Shown here one piece after another: positions 25,865 to 33,673 of a stretch of 64,000 nt of DNA. The stretch is from positions 1 to 64,000 of the forward strand of contig CAZHZT010000012.1 in the NCBI GenBank assembly GCA_964537285.1, written 5' to 3'. Within the stretch, counting starts at the first letter, position 1, and every line of letters starts with the position of its first letter. The notes under the pieces were generated by a model. The model searched no databases. It saw only the letters and a program-made list of their open reading frames with translations, and had not been told where the DNA came from. The DNA is from CAZHZT01 sp964537285. GTDB taxonomy: Bacteria > Bacteroidota > Bacteroidia > Chitinophagales > Saprospiraceae. A program made the position numbers and the translations under genes.

Positions 25865-27274
25865 TTACAACTCTGTATTCTGTTCTACAAAATCAGTCAT
25901 AGGCAAATCTGTATTCACCATTTCTTTAAAGCCTCCAAGGATGTTAATAACATCTTCAAATCCACGAGACTTAAGAATAGACGCTGCGATGACAGAACGA
26001 TAGCCGCCTGCGCAATGCAAGAAGTAAGTATTATCGCGATTTACACGGCTCATATTTTTGTTAATGAAATCGAGCGGGAAGTTTTCAACGCCACTAACAT
26101 GCTGAGCGCTGTATTCGCTTTCTTTTCTTACATCTAATACATTGAGCTTTTCACTTTTGAAGCGCGTCGCAAATGCATCAGGTGCTACCTCTCCAATAGT
26201 ATCTACCTCTTTACCGGCAGCTCTCCAGGCTTCGAAACCACCTTTCAAGAAACCAAGTGTGTTGTCATAGCCTACGCGAGCTAAACGAGTAACGACTTCC
26301 TCTTCACGACCTTCATCAGCGACGAAAAGGATTGGTTGTTTCAAATCAACGATCAACGTACCGACCCAAAAAGCGAAGCTACCATCTATGCCGATGAAAA
26401 TGGAATTTGGGATGAAGCCTTTAACGAATTCACTTTCTTTCCGCGTATCGATAACCAGAGCTTCCTCAGCCTCTGCTACCGTTTCAAATTCGCGAACAGT
26501 CATTGCAGTCAATCCTTTGGCTAAAATATCATCAATACTACCATATCCCATCTTGTTCATTACTGCATTCTTTGGGAAGTATTGAGGAGGATCCACCAGG
26601 CCATCGGTAACTTCCTTAACAAACTCTTCTTTAGTCATATCTGCACGAAGTGCGTAGTTCGTCAATTTTTGAGCGCCTACGGTACTAACGGTCTCTTTAC
26701 TCATTTTTTTACCGCAAGCAGATCCCGCACCGTGACCAGGATAAACAACTACTTCATCAGGCAGAGTCATGATCTTGTTACGTAAGCTTTCGTACAAGTA
26801 ACCCGCTAAATCTTCTCTGCTCAAATCAGACTTCACGGCCAAGTCAGGGCGACCTACATCACCAATAAATAAAGTGTCACCAGTATAGATGGAATGCTCT
26901 TTCCCTTCTTCGTCAATCAACAAGAATGTAGAAGACTCCATAGTGTGCCCTGGTGTATGTAAAACTTTAATTTTCACATTCCCTAATGGAAGGATTTCAC
27001 CGTCTTCTGCTACATGTGCCTCAAAAGCAGGCTTAGCAGTAGGACCGTAAACGATGGTTGCTCCTGTTTTATTAGCTAAATCCAAGTGACCAGAAACGAA
27101 ATCAGCGTGAAAATGCGTCTCTAATACATATTTAATCGTTGCGCCATCCTCTTCAGCACGCTCAATATATGGCTTGGTTTCGCGAAGCGGATCAATAATT
27201 GCTGCTTCACCATTGCTTTCAATATAATATGCTGCCTCTGCAAGGCAACCAGTATAGATCTGTTCTACTTTCAT
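25865..27274 (-). CDS. MBL-fold persulfide dioxygenase-like / double rhodanese fusion (paralogue)
   Basis: A 469-residue paralogue of the protein at 8965, collinear throughout. The MBL ligands THFHADFVSGH, TPGHT, GDT and YPGHGAG are all kept. The first rhodanese domain again lacks Cys (VADEGREEE); the second has LHCAGGYRS with an active Cys. It appears to be controlled like the first copy, with a GTGA-N6-TCAC site at the same distance from its -7 element, but with a longer leader (about 170 nt) and a second site upstream. Confidence 0.9.
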   Translation of the reverse strand: MKVEQIYTGCLAEAAYYIESNGEAAIIDPLRETKPYIERAEEDGATIKYVLETHFHADFVSGHLDLANKTGATIVYGPTAKPAFEAHVAEDGEILPLGNVKIKVLHTPGHTMESSTFLLIDEEGKEHSIYTGDTLFIGDVGRPDLAVKSDLSREDLAGYLYESLRNKIMTLPDEVVVYPGHGAGSACGKKMSKETVSTVGAQKLTNYALRADMTKEEFVKEVTDGLVDPPQYFPKNAVMNKMGYGSIDDILAKGLTAMTVREFETVAEAEEALVIDTRKESEFVKGFIPNSIFIGIDGSFAFWVGTLIVDLKQPILFVADEGREEEVVTRLARVGYDNTLGFLKGGFEAWRAAGKEVDTIGEVAPDAFATRFKSEKLNVLDVRKESEYSAQHVSGVENFPLDFINKNMSRVNRDNTYFLHCAGGYRSVIAASILKSRGFEDVINILGGFKEMVNTDLPMTDFVEQNTEL

Positions 27275-27448
27275 AATTTTTTTTAACTTTTTATAGATAA
27301 ATTAAAATATGTTGTTTTATTCATATTTTTTGATAAAAAAACAGGTCTTTTGATTGGGCTTGCCTCAATTCAAGGGCAACGATTACGACATCGGTTTGGA
27401 TTCATAGGCAATTCATTTTATTCGGTTAGACTATTTTCTTTTCGTGAA

Positions 27449-27456
27449 CAAAATTA
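27449..27456 (-). promoter_or_regulatory. -7 element for the second MBL-rhodanese gene
   Basis: TAATTTTG on the minus strand matches TAnnTTTG exactly. The expected transcript start is near 27445. Confidence 0.6.
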
Positions 27457-27478
27457 AGTACATACAAGAAATTAGCAA

Positions 27479-27492
27479 GTGATTGTTGTCAC
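27479..27492. promoter_or_regulatory. CRP/FNR-type operator (proximal)
   Basis: GTGATTGTTGTCAC is a perfect GTGA-N6-TCAC site. Its centre is 36.5 bp from the end of the -7 element, identical to the site at 8839. Confidence 0.75.
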
Positions 27493-27501
27493 GGAGGCAG
27501 G

Positions 27502-27515
27502 GTGACTTTTATCAC
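27502..27515. promoter_or_regulatory. CRP/FNR-type operator (distal)
   Basis: GTGACTTTTATCAC, a second perfect site 23 bp further upstream. It could also act on the divergent rhodanese gene at 27916. Confidence 0.7.
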
Positions 27516-27640
27516 TTTTTTTTGCTTTTAGCAGTAAAAGTTGTTCATTAATGCGGCCAAAACAGCCAGTTAGCAAAATAAAATGGCCAATGACAATAGT
27601 TATCCCTTTAAAAATTCGTATATTGGTATTTGGTAATTCC

Positions 27641-27717
27641 AGCGATTCTCGCTTTGAAGAAAATATCGCGCCGTAGCGGCGTAAATTTGGCTTTGGATTT
27701 CCCAAACGAGAATTGCT
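27641..27717. repeat. Small element with terminal inverted repeats (AGCGATTCTCGCTTTG)
   Basis: AGCGATTCTCGCTTTG (27641-27656) faces CAAACGAGAATTGCT (27703-27717). The interior (GAAAATATCGCGCCG, then TTTGGATTTCC) also occurs, reverse-complemented, in the element at 52425-52593. Confidence 0.65.
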
Positions 27718-27770
27718 GTGGTAATTCTCGAAAGCACAATGTATTTTATGGTGCTTAACAAAAACATTTA

Positions 27771-27880
27771 GTTCTTTGACATAAATTGTGAAAAAATGGA
27801 ACTTCAAAATGATAATCCTTTCAGCCACAAGAGCATTCAAGGCTTATCATTTTGAAGTTCCACACAATTTGTCAAAGAAC
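27771..27880. repeat. 110 bp long-hairpin element, copy F (inverted orientation)
   Basis: GTTCTTTGACATAAATTGTG to CACACAATTTGTCAAAGAAC. The inner stem GGAACTTCAAAATGATAA pairs with TTATCATTTTGAAGTTCC. It lies 35 bp before the rhodanese gene at 27916. Confidence 0.92.
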
Positions 27881-27915
27881 GAAACATTTTAGAACCTCTA
27901 TGCACATCGACCTCT

Positions 27916-28293
27916 ATGGAAAAAGAAACTACTACATGCAAGATTTCTAGATGGCAGCAACATAAAAACAAGTTGAATAACATGGAATTCAACGATTTTT
28001 GGGCTGCATGGAAATCATCAACGGATGCCCTGCTTATAGATGTCCGCACTCCGGAAGAGTTTGAAAGTGGCAGCCTTAAAGGAGCAATAAACGTAGATTA
28101 CCTCGGGCCTGATCTCCTTGTACAACTGGAGCGATTAGATCAGAAAAAGACCTATTTTGTTTTCTGTCGATCCTGCCGGAGGAGTACCCGCGTGTGCACC
28201 CTGATGCAAAATTCTGGCTTCGGCCATGTTTATAATCTTGAAGGCGGCCTGAAAGCTTACAATGCTGAGCTACTGTCAGCCTATCAACAATGA
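27916..28293 (+). CDS. Single-domain rhodanese
   Basis: A 125-residue rhodanese with IDVRTPEEF at 41-49 and active loop FCRSCRRS (Cys84, plus Cys87). No signal peptide, so cytosolic. An alternative start at 27982 (MEFNDF) would remove a charged N-terminus without touching the domain. It is similar in layout to the lipoprotein rhodanese at 11408 (shared spacing of DVRTP, a GPD segment and CRS). Confidence 0.88.
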   Translation: MEKETTTCKISRWQQHKNKLNNMEFNDFWAAWKSSTDALLIDVRTPEEFESGSLKGAINVDYLGPDLLVQLERLDQKKTYFVFCRSCRRSTRVCTLMQNSGFGHVYNLEGGLKAYNAELLSAYQQ

Positions 28294-28329
28294 TGAACCG
28301 CAAAAGGCAAATAGCTAATCCACCGACTA

Positions 28330-28947
28330 ATGCTCATTTATACTATAATTAATCATGTTACTCTTGTGGTAAGCTTGGCGATCTATTTTTTCTTACACAG
28401 TTTGCTAGCCAATCAAAAGATAAAGATGAGGATTGTAAAAATGGGGATGCCGTATAATTGGTATCGAATAGCCTACAACAGCATCGCTATAATCACCTTG
28501 CTACCAGTCGTTTACACTTATACATTATGCAGTAAAAGCACCCTTTTACCTTTTCCCGGATGGGTATTTTTTATAGGAATACTTTTGGAATTTACAGGAA
28601 TGATACTACTAATACTTTCGCTAAAACAATACCGGTTAGAGGAGTTCATGGGCCTGGAGCAACTTAGCCGAAAGCAAGTACAAGGTCAGGATCATCTTGT
28701 AACCTCTGGCTTGAATGCTTGGGTTCGCCATCCGCTTTATTTTGCATCCCTATTAATTCTCTGGGGGTGGTGGCTCACAGCTCCTAGCCCGGCCGTGTCG
28801 CTAATTGTTGTTATTTCTACGATTTATTTAAAAATTGGAAGCATTCTGGAAGAACAAAAGCTTGTGAACACATTCGGGAAAGCTTATGAAGTGTATCGAC
28901 AAAAGGTACGAAATGGGATCATTTGGATTCCAGGTAGAAATAAGTAG
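28330..28947 (+). CDS. ICMT/PEMT-like integral membrane methyltransferase-family protein
   Basis: A 205-residue protein with about five membrane helices. WVRHPLYFASLLILWG followed by EEQKLVNTFGKAYEVYRQKV is the RHPxY...EE...F(G)xxYxxY pattern of the isoprenylcysteine/phospholipid methyltransferase superfamily. In bacteria this group includes NnrU-like proteins and methanethiol S-methyltransferase (MddA). Its position directly after a rhodanese makes thiol methylation attractive, but that is only inference. The start of the next gene lies 19 bp after its stop. Confidence 0.7.
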   Translation: MLIYTIINHVTLVVSLAIYFFLHSLLANQKIKMRIVKMGMPYNWYRIAYNSIAIITLLPVVYTYTLCSKSTLLPFPGWVFFIGILLEFTGMILLILSLKQYRLEEFMGLEQLSRKQVQGQDHLVTSGLNAWVRHPLYFASLLILWGWWLTAPSPAVSLIVVISTIYLKIGSILEEQKLVNTFGKAYEVYRQKVRNGIIWIPGRNK

Positions 28948-28966
28948 TAAAAAAACAAACAACTTT

Positions 28967-30229
28967 ATGAAAGACATTATTTTTATTCTATTCCTCTTAT
29001 TCTGCAACTTAACGCAGATTTACTCTCAAACCGATTGGTCAAAAGCAGGAGACATTCCGTTTTCCATTCGCTATGACGAAATATATTTTATTAATCCAGA
29101 TACAGGTTGGGCCGTAAATGCCGATGGAGCCATATTCAAAACAACAAATGGAGGTGACTCATGGTCATTCTTATTCCAGAATTTTCAATATTTCCGCTCT
29201 GTTGAGTTCATAAATGACTCCGTCGGATTTGTAGGCGCTTTAAGTCCGCAATTTTTCAAAACTACCGACAGAGGAAATAACTGGGTTGACATTTCCGCCT
29301 CAATTCCTGAACCTCTTAATGGTATTTGCGGCATGTCGCATGTTGGTGAGAACATCATTTGCGGAGTGGGTGTCTGGAGCGGCCCGGCTTATTTTATTCG
29401 CTCCGATGATCAAGGGCAGAACTGGACATTCATTGATCTCTCCTCTTTTGCTGATGGGATGGTGGATTGTCACTTCATTAATGCCGATACAGGCTTCGTA
29501 GCAGGCATTAATAATCAAACCGGAGCACTTGTATTAAAAACCACGGACGGAGGGAGCAATTGGGAGCTTGTTTTTTCGAGTGGTCGCCCTAATGAATATG
29601 TATGGAAATTAGATTTTCTAAATGATGAGTATGCTTTTGGTTCTATTGAAAACTTCAATCCCAACGACTCTACTTTTATCATTAAAACGACAGATGGAGG
29701 AAATACCTGGTCAGAGATCATGGCTTCCCCTAATCACCTGGACGTCCAGGGCATAGGATTTCTCAATCAAAACCTTGGATGGCTGGGCCCCAGAAATGAA
29801 GGTCTTTTGGAAACCAAAGACGGCGGGCAGACATGGGACCCAATTGAGGTACTTCCCAACATAAATAAGTTTTTTCGCATTAATGACACCTTGATCTTTG
29901 CTTCTGGCTCTTTTGTATATAAATACATTGGGGAAATGCTCACAACCAGAACGGAGGCAGGTCCTTTACCCATAGCTCATAAAATAGATGTCGCGCCGGT
30001 TCCGTTTTCCAGCGAACTATTGGTTTCTATTGAATTGGATTGCAGAACTTATCTGATTCTTGAGCTGTACAACGCAGAAGGTAAGCTTATTAAATCCATT
30101 GCCAGAAACCAAATGGAGGCCGGGAAACACCAATTTGATCTACAATTTACTCCCCTGTTGCCTGTTGGCTCCTATTTTCTTTCTTTAAGAACCAATGAAG
30201 GGTTTATTACAAAGAAATTAATTCGGTAA
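28967..30229 (+). CDS. YCF48/BNR-type beta-propeller T9SS cargo protein
   Basis: A 420-residue secreted protein. Signal peptide MKDIIFILFLLFCNLTQIYS. Repeated KTT(D/N)GG(D/N)(S/T)W-type turns about every 45-60 residues (TTNGGDSW, TTDRGNNW, TTDGGSNW, TTDGGNTW, TKDGGQTW) mark a YCF48/sialidase-like propeller. The C-terminus (DVAPVPFSSELLVSIELD, GSYFLSLRTNEGF) is a type A T9SS tail. The in-frame ATG at 28886 overlaps the previous gene; 28967 gives the signal peptide. Confidence 0.82.
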   Translation: MKDIIFILFLLFCNLTQIYSQTDWSKAGDIPFSIRYDEIYFINPDTGWAVNADGAIFKTTNGGDSWSFLFQNFQYFRSVEFINDSVGFVGALSPQFFKTTDRGNNWVDISASIPEPLNGICGMSHVGENIICGVGVWSGPAYFIRSDDQGQNWTFIDLSSFADGMVDCHFINADTGFVAGINNQTGALVLKTTDGGSNWELVFSSGRPNEYVWKLDFLNDEYAFGSIENFNPNDSTFIIKTTDGGNTWSEIMASPNHLDVQGIGFLNQNLGWLGPRNEGLLETKDGGQTWDPIEVLPNINKFFRINDTLIFASGSFVYKYIGEMLTTRTEAGPLPIAHKIDVAPVPFSSELLVSIELDCRTYLILELYNAEGKLIKSIARNQMEAGKHQFDLQFTPLLPVGSYFLSLRTNEGFITKKLIR

Positions 30230-30262
30230 GGCGTCTAAAAAGTAATTCAACATTTCACAGTG

Positions 30263-30336
30263 GGAGAATATTTTTATTGAAACACTGCCTGTTTTTTTCG
30301 AAAAAAACAGGCAGTGTTTCAATAAAAATATTCTCC
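30263..30336. terminator. Perfect 74 bp palindrome between convergent genes
   Basis: 36 bp perfect arms with a CG centre (TTCGAA). The stem carries AAACACTGCCTGTTTTTTT. It begins 33 bp after one stop codon and ends 37 bp before the other, so it may serve as a shared terminator, though it lacks a classic GC-rich core. Confidence 0.7.
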
Positions 30337-30372
30337 TGTTGTGAGCTTTGGACTACTTAAGTTACAGAGTAT

Positions 30373-31341
30373 TTAATACCCTCGCGCTAAATAGCGCCGC
30401 CCCTCCAGCTCAAAGGAGCTAAAGGTACGATCCCCCAATAAGTACAGATAAAGAGTTTCTCCTTTCTTTGTTTCCAGGTCAATGCGAAATTTTTCTTCAG
30501 CAGCTTCAGCCATTTCATCTTCGCGTTCCTTGAATTTCTTGATGATATAGACTTCCTTATTTGTTTTTATGGTGCCATCATTATACAACAAAAACTCATG
30601 GAGAGTGACTGTGTAGTCCATGGTAATGGTGGTATCTCTTTCAATCAGAACGGTATCGATTGTAACTTTTTCCCCATCTACTTCAATTTTCTCTTTCACC
30701 TTTTTTTCTTTAGTTTTTATATTAACATTTACGACCTTTTCAAATTGAATATAGGCGCTATCGCTGACATTAATTCGCTCTTGAAGACCTCTTTCAGGTT
30801 CCAGGCGGAGGAAAGGGTATATTTTCCGCCCCCAAAGGCTATCAGGATTTTCGACCACCATTTCGTTGAGGTCGGTGAAATGGGCTTTCTCCTTAGCTCT
30901 TTTTTCCTCATCCATGATTTTAAGAAAAAAGACCATTTCTTCTTCCTGTTCAGATCGGCGAAAAAGCAAAGCATCCACCTGATCATTTTTTGTCAAAATA
31001 ATTTTTAAGTGCCCCTGGATACGAGCATCCCGTGCATTGATCATTTTGATAAAAAAGCCATAATCAGTGGTATTTATCGTATTCATATTATAAACGCCTT
31101 CAATCCCTTTCCCTCTCACATAGAGATTCGTTTGGGATATGCCAAATGAATAGGCCCCTGGACGAAGCTTTTGCTCCGTCTTAGTATCAGGTAACTCTAA
31201 TTCGGAAGGCCTGAAGTTGTAGCCAATTAAATCAGTAGGATCCTTGAACTTACGATCACTGACATAGCTGTATGATTTCTGGGCAGCCAGGGATGAAAAA
31301 AATAGAAGGAAAATGATTATTTTAAAAAATGATAGCTTCAT
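30373..31341 (-). CDS. Hypothetical secreted protein
   Basis: A 322-residue protein with a signal peptide (about 1-20, ending LAAQ). The mature part is charged and beta-rich, with a Lys/Glu-rich segment near 205-230. No family was recognised. It converges on the T9SS cargo gene and lies downstream of ftcD on the same strand, separated by a nested palindrome. Confidence 0.6.
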   Translation of the reverse strand: MKLSFFKIIIFLLFFSSLAAQKSYSYVSDRKFKDPTDLIGYNFRPSELELPDTKTEQKLRPGAYSFGISQTNLYVRGKGIEGVYNMNTINTTDYGFFIKMINARDARIQGHLKIILTKNDQVDALLFRRSEQEEEMVFFLKIMDEEKRAKEKAHFTDLNEMVVENPDSLWGRKIYPFLRLEPERGLQERINVSDSAYIQFEKVVNVNIKTKEKKVKEKIEVDGEKVTIDTVLIERDTTITMDYTVTLHEFLLYNDGTIKTNKEVYIIKKFKEREDEMAEAAEEKFRIDLETKKGETLYLYLLGDRTFSSFELEGRRYLARGY

Positions 31342-31396
31342 AATGAAAAGATTTTTTTTAATTTAAGCATTACGATCCTCGCGGAAAACCCTTTGA

Positions 31397-31550
31397 GGCT
31401 GTCTCATAAGCAGGTTCGTTGCGCATGGTAGGAAATTTTCTTTTTTGAGAGGCGTTCTTTTTTAAAAATTTTAGTGAAATTTTTAAAAAAGAACGCCTCT
31501 CAATAGAAAATACTCCTCCCGAGTACAACGAACCTACTTATAAGACAGCC
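31397..31550. repeat. Nested palindromic, MITE-like element
   Basis: Outer arms GGCTGTCTCATAAGCAGGTT / AACCTACTTATAAGACAGCC (near-complete complement), middle arms around GGAAATTTTCT, and an inner perfect 27 bp stem (31445-31471 with 31477-31503). The whole intergenic space between ftcD and the hypothetical gene can fold as one hairpin. Confidence 0.75.
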
Positions 31551-31568
31551 ACCATATAAGAATCCTCC

Positions 31569-33263
31569 TTAAGCACCCATTTTACTATTCACCAACAACA
31601 TGATCTCCTTCTCAGCCGTATCAGCTTGTTCCGCAATAGACGCGGCTTTCCGGAGGATGTCGCTGACAAAATTTTCATCTTCAATATCTCCGGTATTAAT
31701 TTTCACATTCAGGTAAGTGCCTTGCACCCCTGCTCTTGCACATAAAGCGCCCACAGCTGCATCTGTGACTGAGCTTGGGTTACCAGATTCCACCATTGCT
31801 TTAGCCACTTCAAAAACCTGAAGGCAGTATTCCATAACCTGGAAGGGAACTTCAATAGCATATTTTGTAGCTTCCTGTATCGCAGCATGCCGGGCCGCCT
31901 TTTCTTCCTCCGTACTTTTAGGCAGGCGAATAGCATTTATAATCGCATTAAATGCGTTCGTATCTTCGTCTACTAAATGAAGCAAAGCATCTTTGATTTT
32001 CCGGCCCTTTTCTGCCCATTCTGAATAAACATCCCATTTATCGTCCCACCCGCGTTTATGAGCAGATAAGTTAGCGACCATAGTTGCCAGAGAAGCACCT
32101 AAAGCGCCGACATAAGCCGAGATAGAACCGCCCCCCGGAGCAACGCTCTCTGAAGCAGTCTCATTGGCAAAAGCTTTCAAATCCATTTTAACTAATGGGC
32201 TTCCACCTTCATCTTGCATCACATATTCAATAATTTTTTTCCGGGGATCGAAAGGAGTTAGCTCATCTAATCCAAGAGACTTAACAGCGATTTTGATAAT
32301 TTCTTCTTCTGCTATACCAACGGATCGTTTTTGTTTTTTTAGAAAATACTTTCCCGTTTCCAGCATAACTTTCAAGGGTACAAGCCCTACCAATTCCGAA
32401 CCTGTTACGCGAAGACCTCGCTTTGTAGCACTTTTCACGCACTCCTCAAAAGCCATGTGAAGAGGTGTAATGTTTATATCTGTTAAGTTCATGGAAATTT
32501 GAGCAATACCATATTCTTCGATGTACCAGCCAATGCCTTTTACTGCTTTACAAGTGCCGGGTACCCTTACCGCCTCTCCGTTTTCATCGCGAACAATCTT
32601 ACCGGTAATTGGATTTCCGTCTCTTTTTACACGTCCTTTCTCACGCACATCAAAGGCCACGGAATTGGCACGACGAACGGAAGTAGTATTCAGGTTAACG
32701 TTGTAGGCGATCAGAAAATCACGGGCACCAATAGCCGTTGCTCCGGCCTTAGGATTAAACTTTGCCGGGCCATAATCAGGATGCCAATTGGGATCAGTCA
32801 TCTTTTCTGGTAATGCTTCATACTCGCCAGCTCTAATATTCGCCAGGTTTTTCCATTCTGGTTTCGAAGCGGCAAATTCGTATAAATAGAAAGGTATATT
32901 TAAATTCCTTCCTGCTTTTTCTCCAAGTTTATGAGCATACTCGATTACCTCTTCCATAGAAATATTAGCGATAGGAATCAAGGGGCACACATCCGTAGCT
33001 CCCATCCGGGGATGTTCGCCCTTGTGCTTGCTCATATCGATTAGCTCCGATGCCGTTTTTATGGCCAGGAAAGCCGCCTCTACCACAGGCTCCGGCTCTC
33101 CGACGAAAGTAACGACCGTCCGGTTGGTGGCTTTTCCGGGATCTACATCTAAAAGGGTTACCCCTTCTACGCTCTCGATGGCATCCGTAATTTGTTTGAT
33201 GATTTGCATATCGCGGCCTTCACTAAAATTGGGCACGCATTCAATAAGTTGTCTTTTATTCAT
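31569..33263 (-). CDS. ftcD: Bifunctional glutamate formimidoyltransferase / formimidoyl-THF cyclodeaminase
   Basis: A 564-residue fused enzyme of histidine breakdown. Residues 1-310 form the formimidoyltransferase (ECVPNFSEGRD at the start, HPRMGATDVCPLIP with the catalytic His near 82, GIGWYIEEYGIAQISMN). Residues about 355-560 form the cyclodeaminase (APGGGSISAYVGALGASLA). The length fits animal and Bacteroidota bifunctional FTCD. It transfers the formimino group from formiminoglutamate to tetrahydrofolate and then releases ammonia. No other hut genes are in the window. Confidence 0.93.
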   Translation of the reverse strand: MNKRQLIECVPNFSEGRDMQIIKQITDAIESVEGVTLLDVDPGKATNRTVVTFVGEPEPVVEAAFLAIKTASELIDMSKHKGEHPRMGATDVCPLIPIANISMEEVIEYAHKLGEKAGRNLNIPFYLYEFAASKPEWKNLANIRAGEYEALPEKMTDPNWHPDYGPAKFNPKAGATAIGARDFLIAYNVNLNTTSVRRANSVAFDVREKGRVKRDGNPITGKIVRDENGEAVRVPGTCKAVKGIGWYIEEYGIAQISMNLTDINITPLHMAFEECVKSATKRGLRVTGSELVGLVPLKVMLETGKYFLKKQKRSVGIAEEEIIKIAVKSLGLDELTPFDPRKKIIEYVMQDEGGSPLVKMDLKAFANETASESVAPGGGSISAYVGALGASLATMVANLSAHKRGWDDKWDVYSEWAEKGRKIKDALLHLVDEDTNAFNAIINAIRLPKSTEEEKAARHAAIQEATKYAIEVPFQVMEYCLQVFEVAKAMVESGNPSSVTDAAVGALCARAGVQGTYLNVKINTGDIEDENFVSDILRKAASIAEQADTAEKEIMLLVNSKMGA

Positions 33264-33384
33264 AGTCAGATTTTTTCAGAATTAATGAGGGTGTTTAGAA
33301 GTTATTTCGTTGTCCTTAGGAGTTTTTTACAAAGCTATTCTCTTTTCCTAAAAAAGAAGAACGTTCACATAACAGAATTTTTTA

Positions 33385-33492
33385 GTTCTTTGACATAAAT
33401 TGTGAAAAATGGAACTTCAAAATGATAAACCTTTCAGCCACAAGGGCATTCAAGGCGTATCATTTTGAAGTTCCACACAATTTGTCAAAGAA
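33385..33492. repeat. 110 bp long-hairpin element, copy G (inverted orientation)
   Basis: GTTCTTTGACATAAATTGTG to CACACAATTTGTCAAAGAA. The centre is TTTCAGCCACAAGGGCATTC. It lies between the divergent ftcD and TonB receptor genes; the remaining ~180 bp before 33674 show no further clear feature. Confidence 0.9.
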
Positions 33493-33673
33493 TGAATTTT
33501 TTTAGGACGTTTAGTTTAGGAAAATCCAACGTTTGTATAAAAAAAACAGCTCCTCATCAAACCAATATCTAAGTTCGCAGTACAGAAGCATTGAAACAAA
33601 CAGAATACATCGCATCCCAAAGCAGATCTTTAAAATTAGCCTTGAGAGCATCCTATTTCTAAATGCATTGACC

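Noticed and set aside
33533..33673. Upstream in-frame extension of the TonB receptor
   Set aside because: It would place about 47 polar residues before the signal peptide; the ATG at 33674 gives a normal receptor start.
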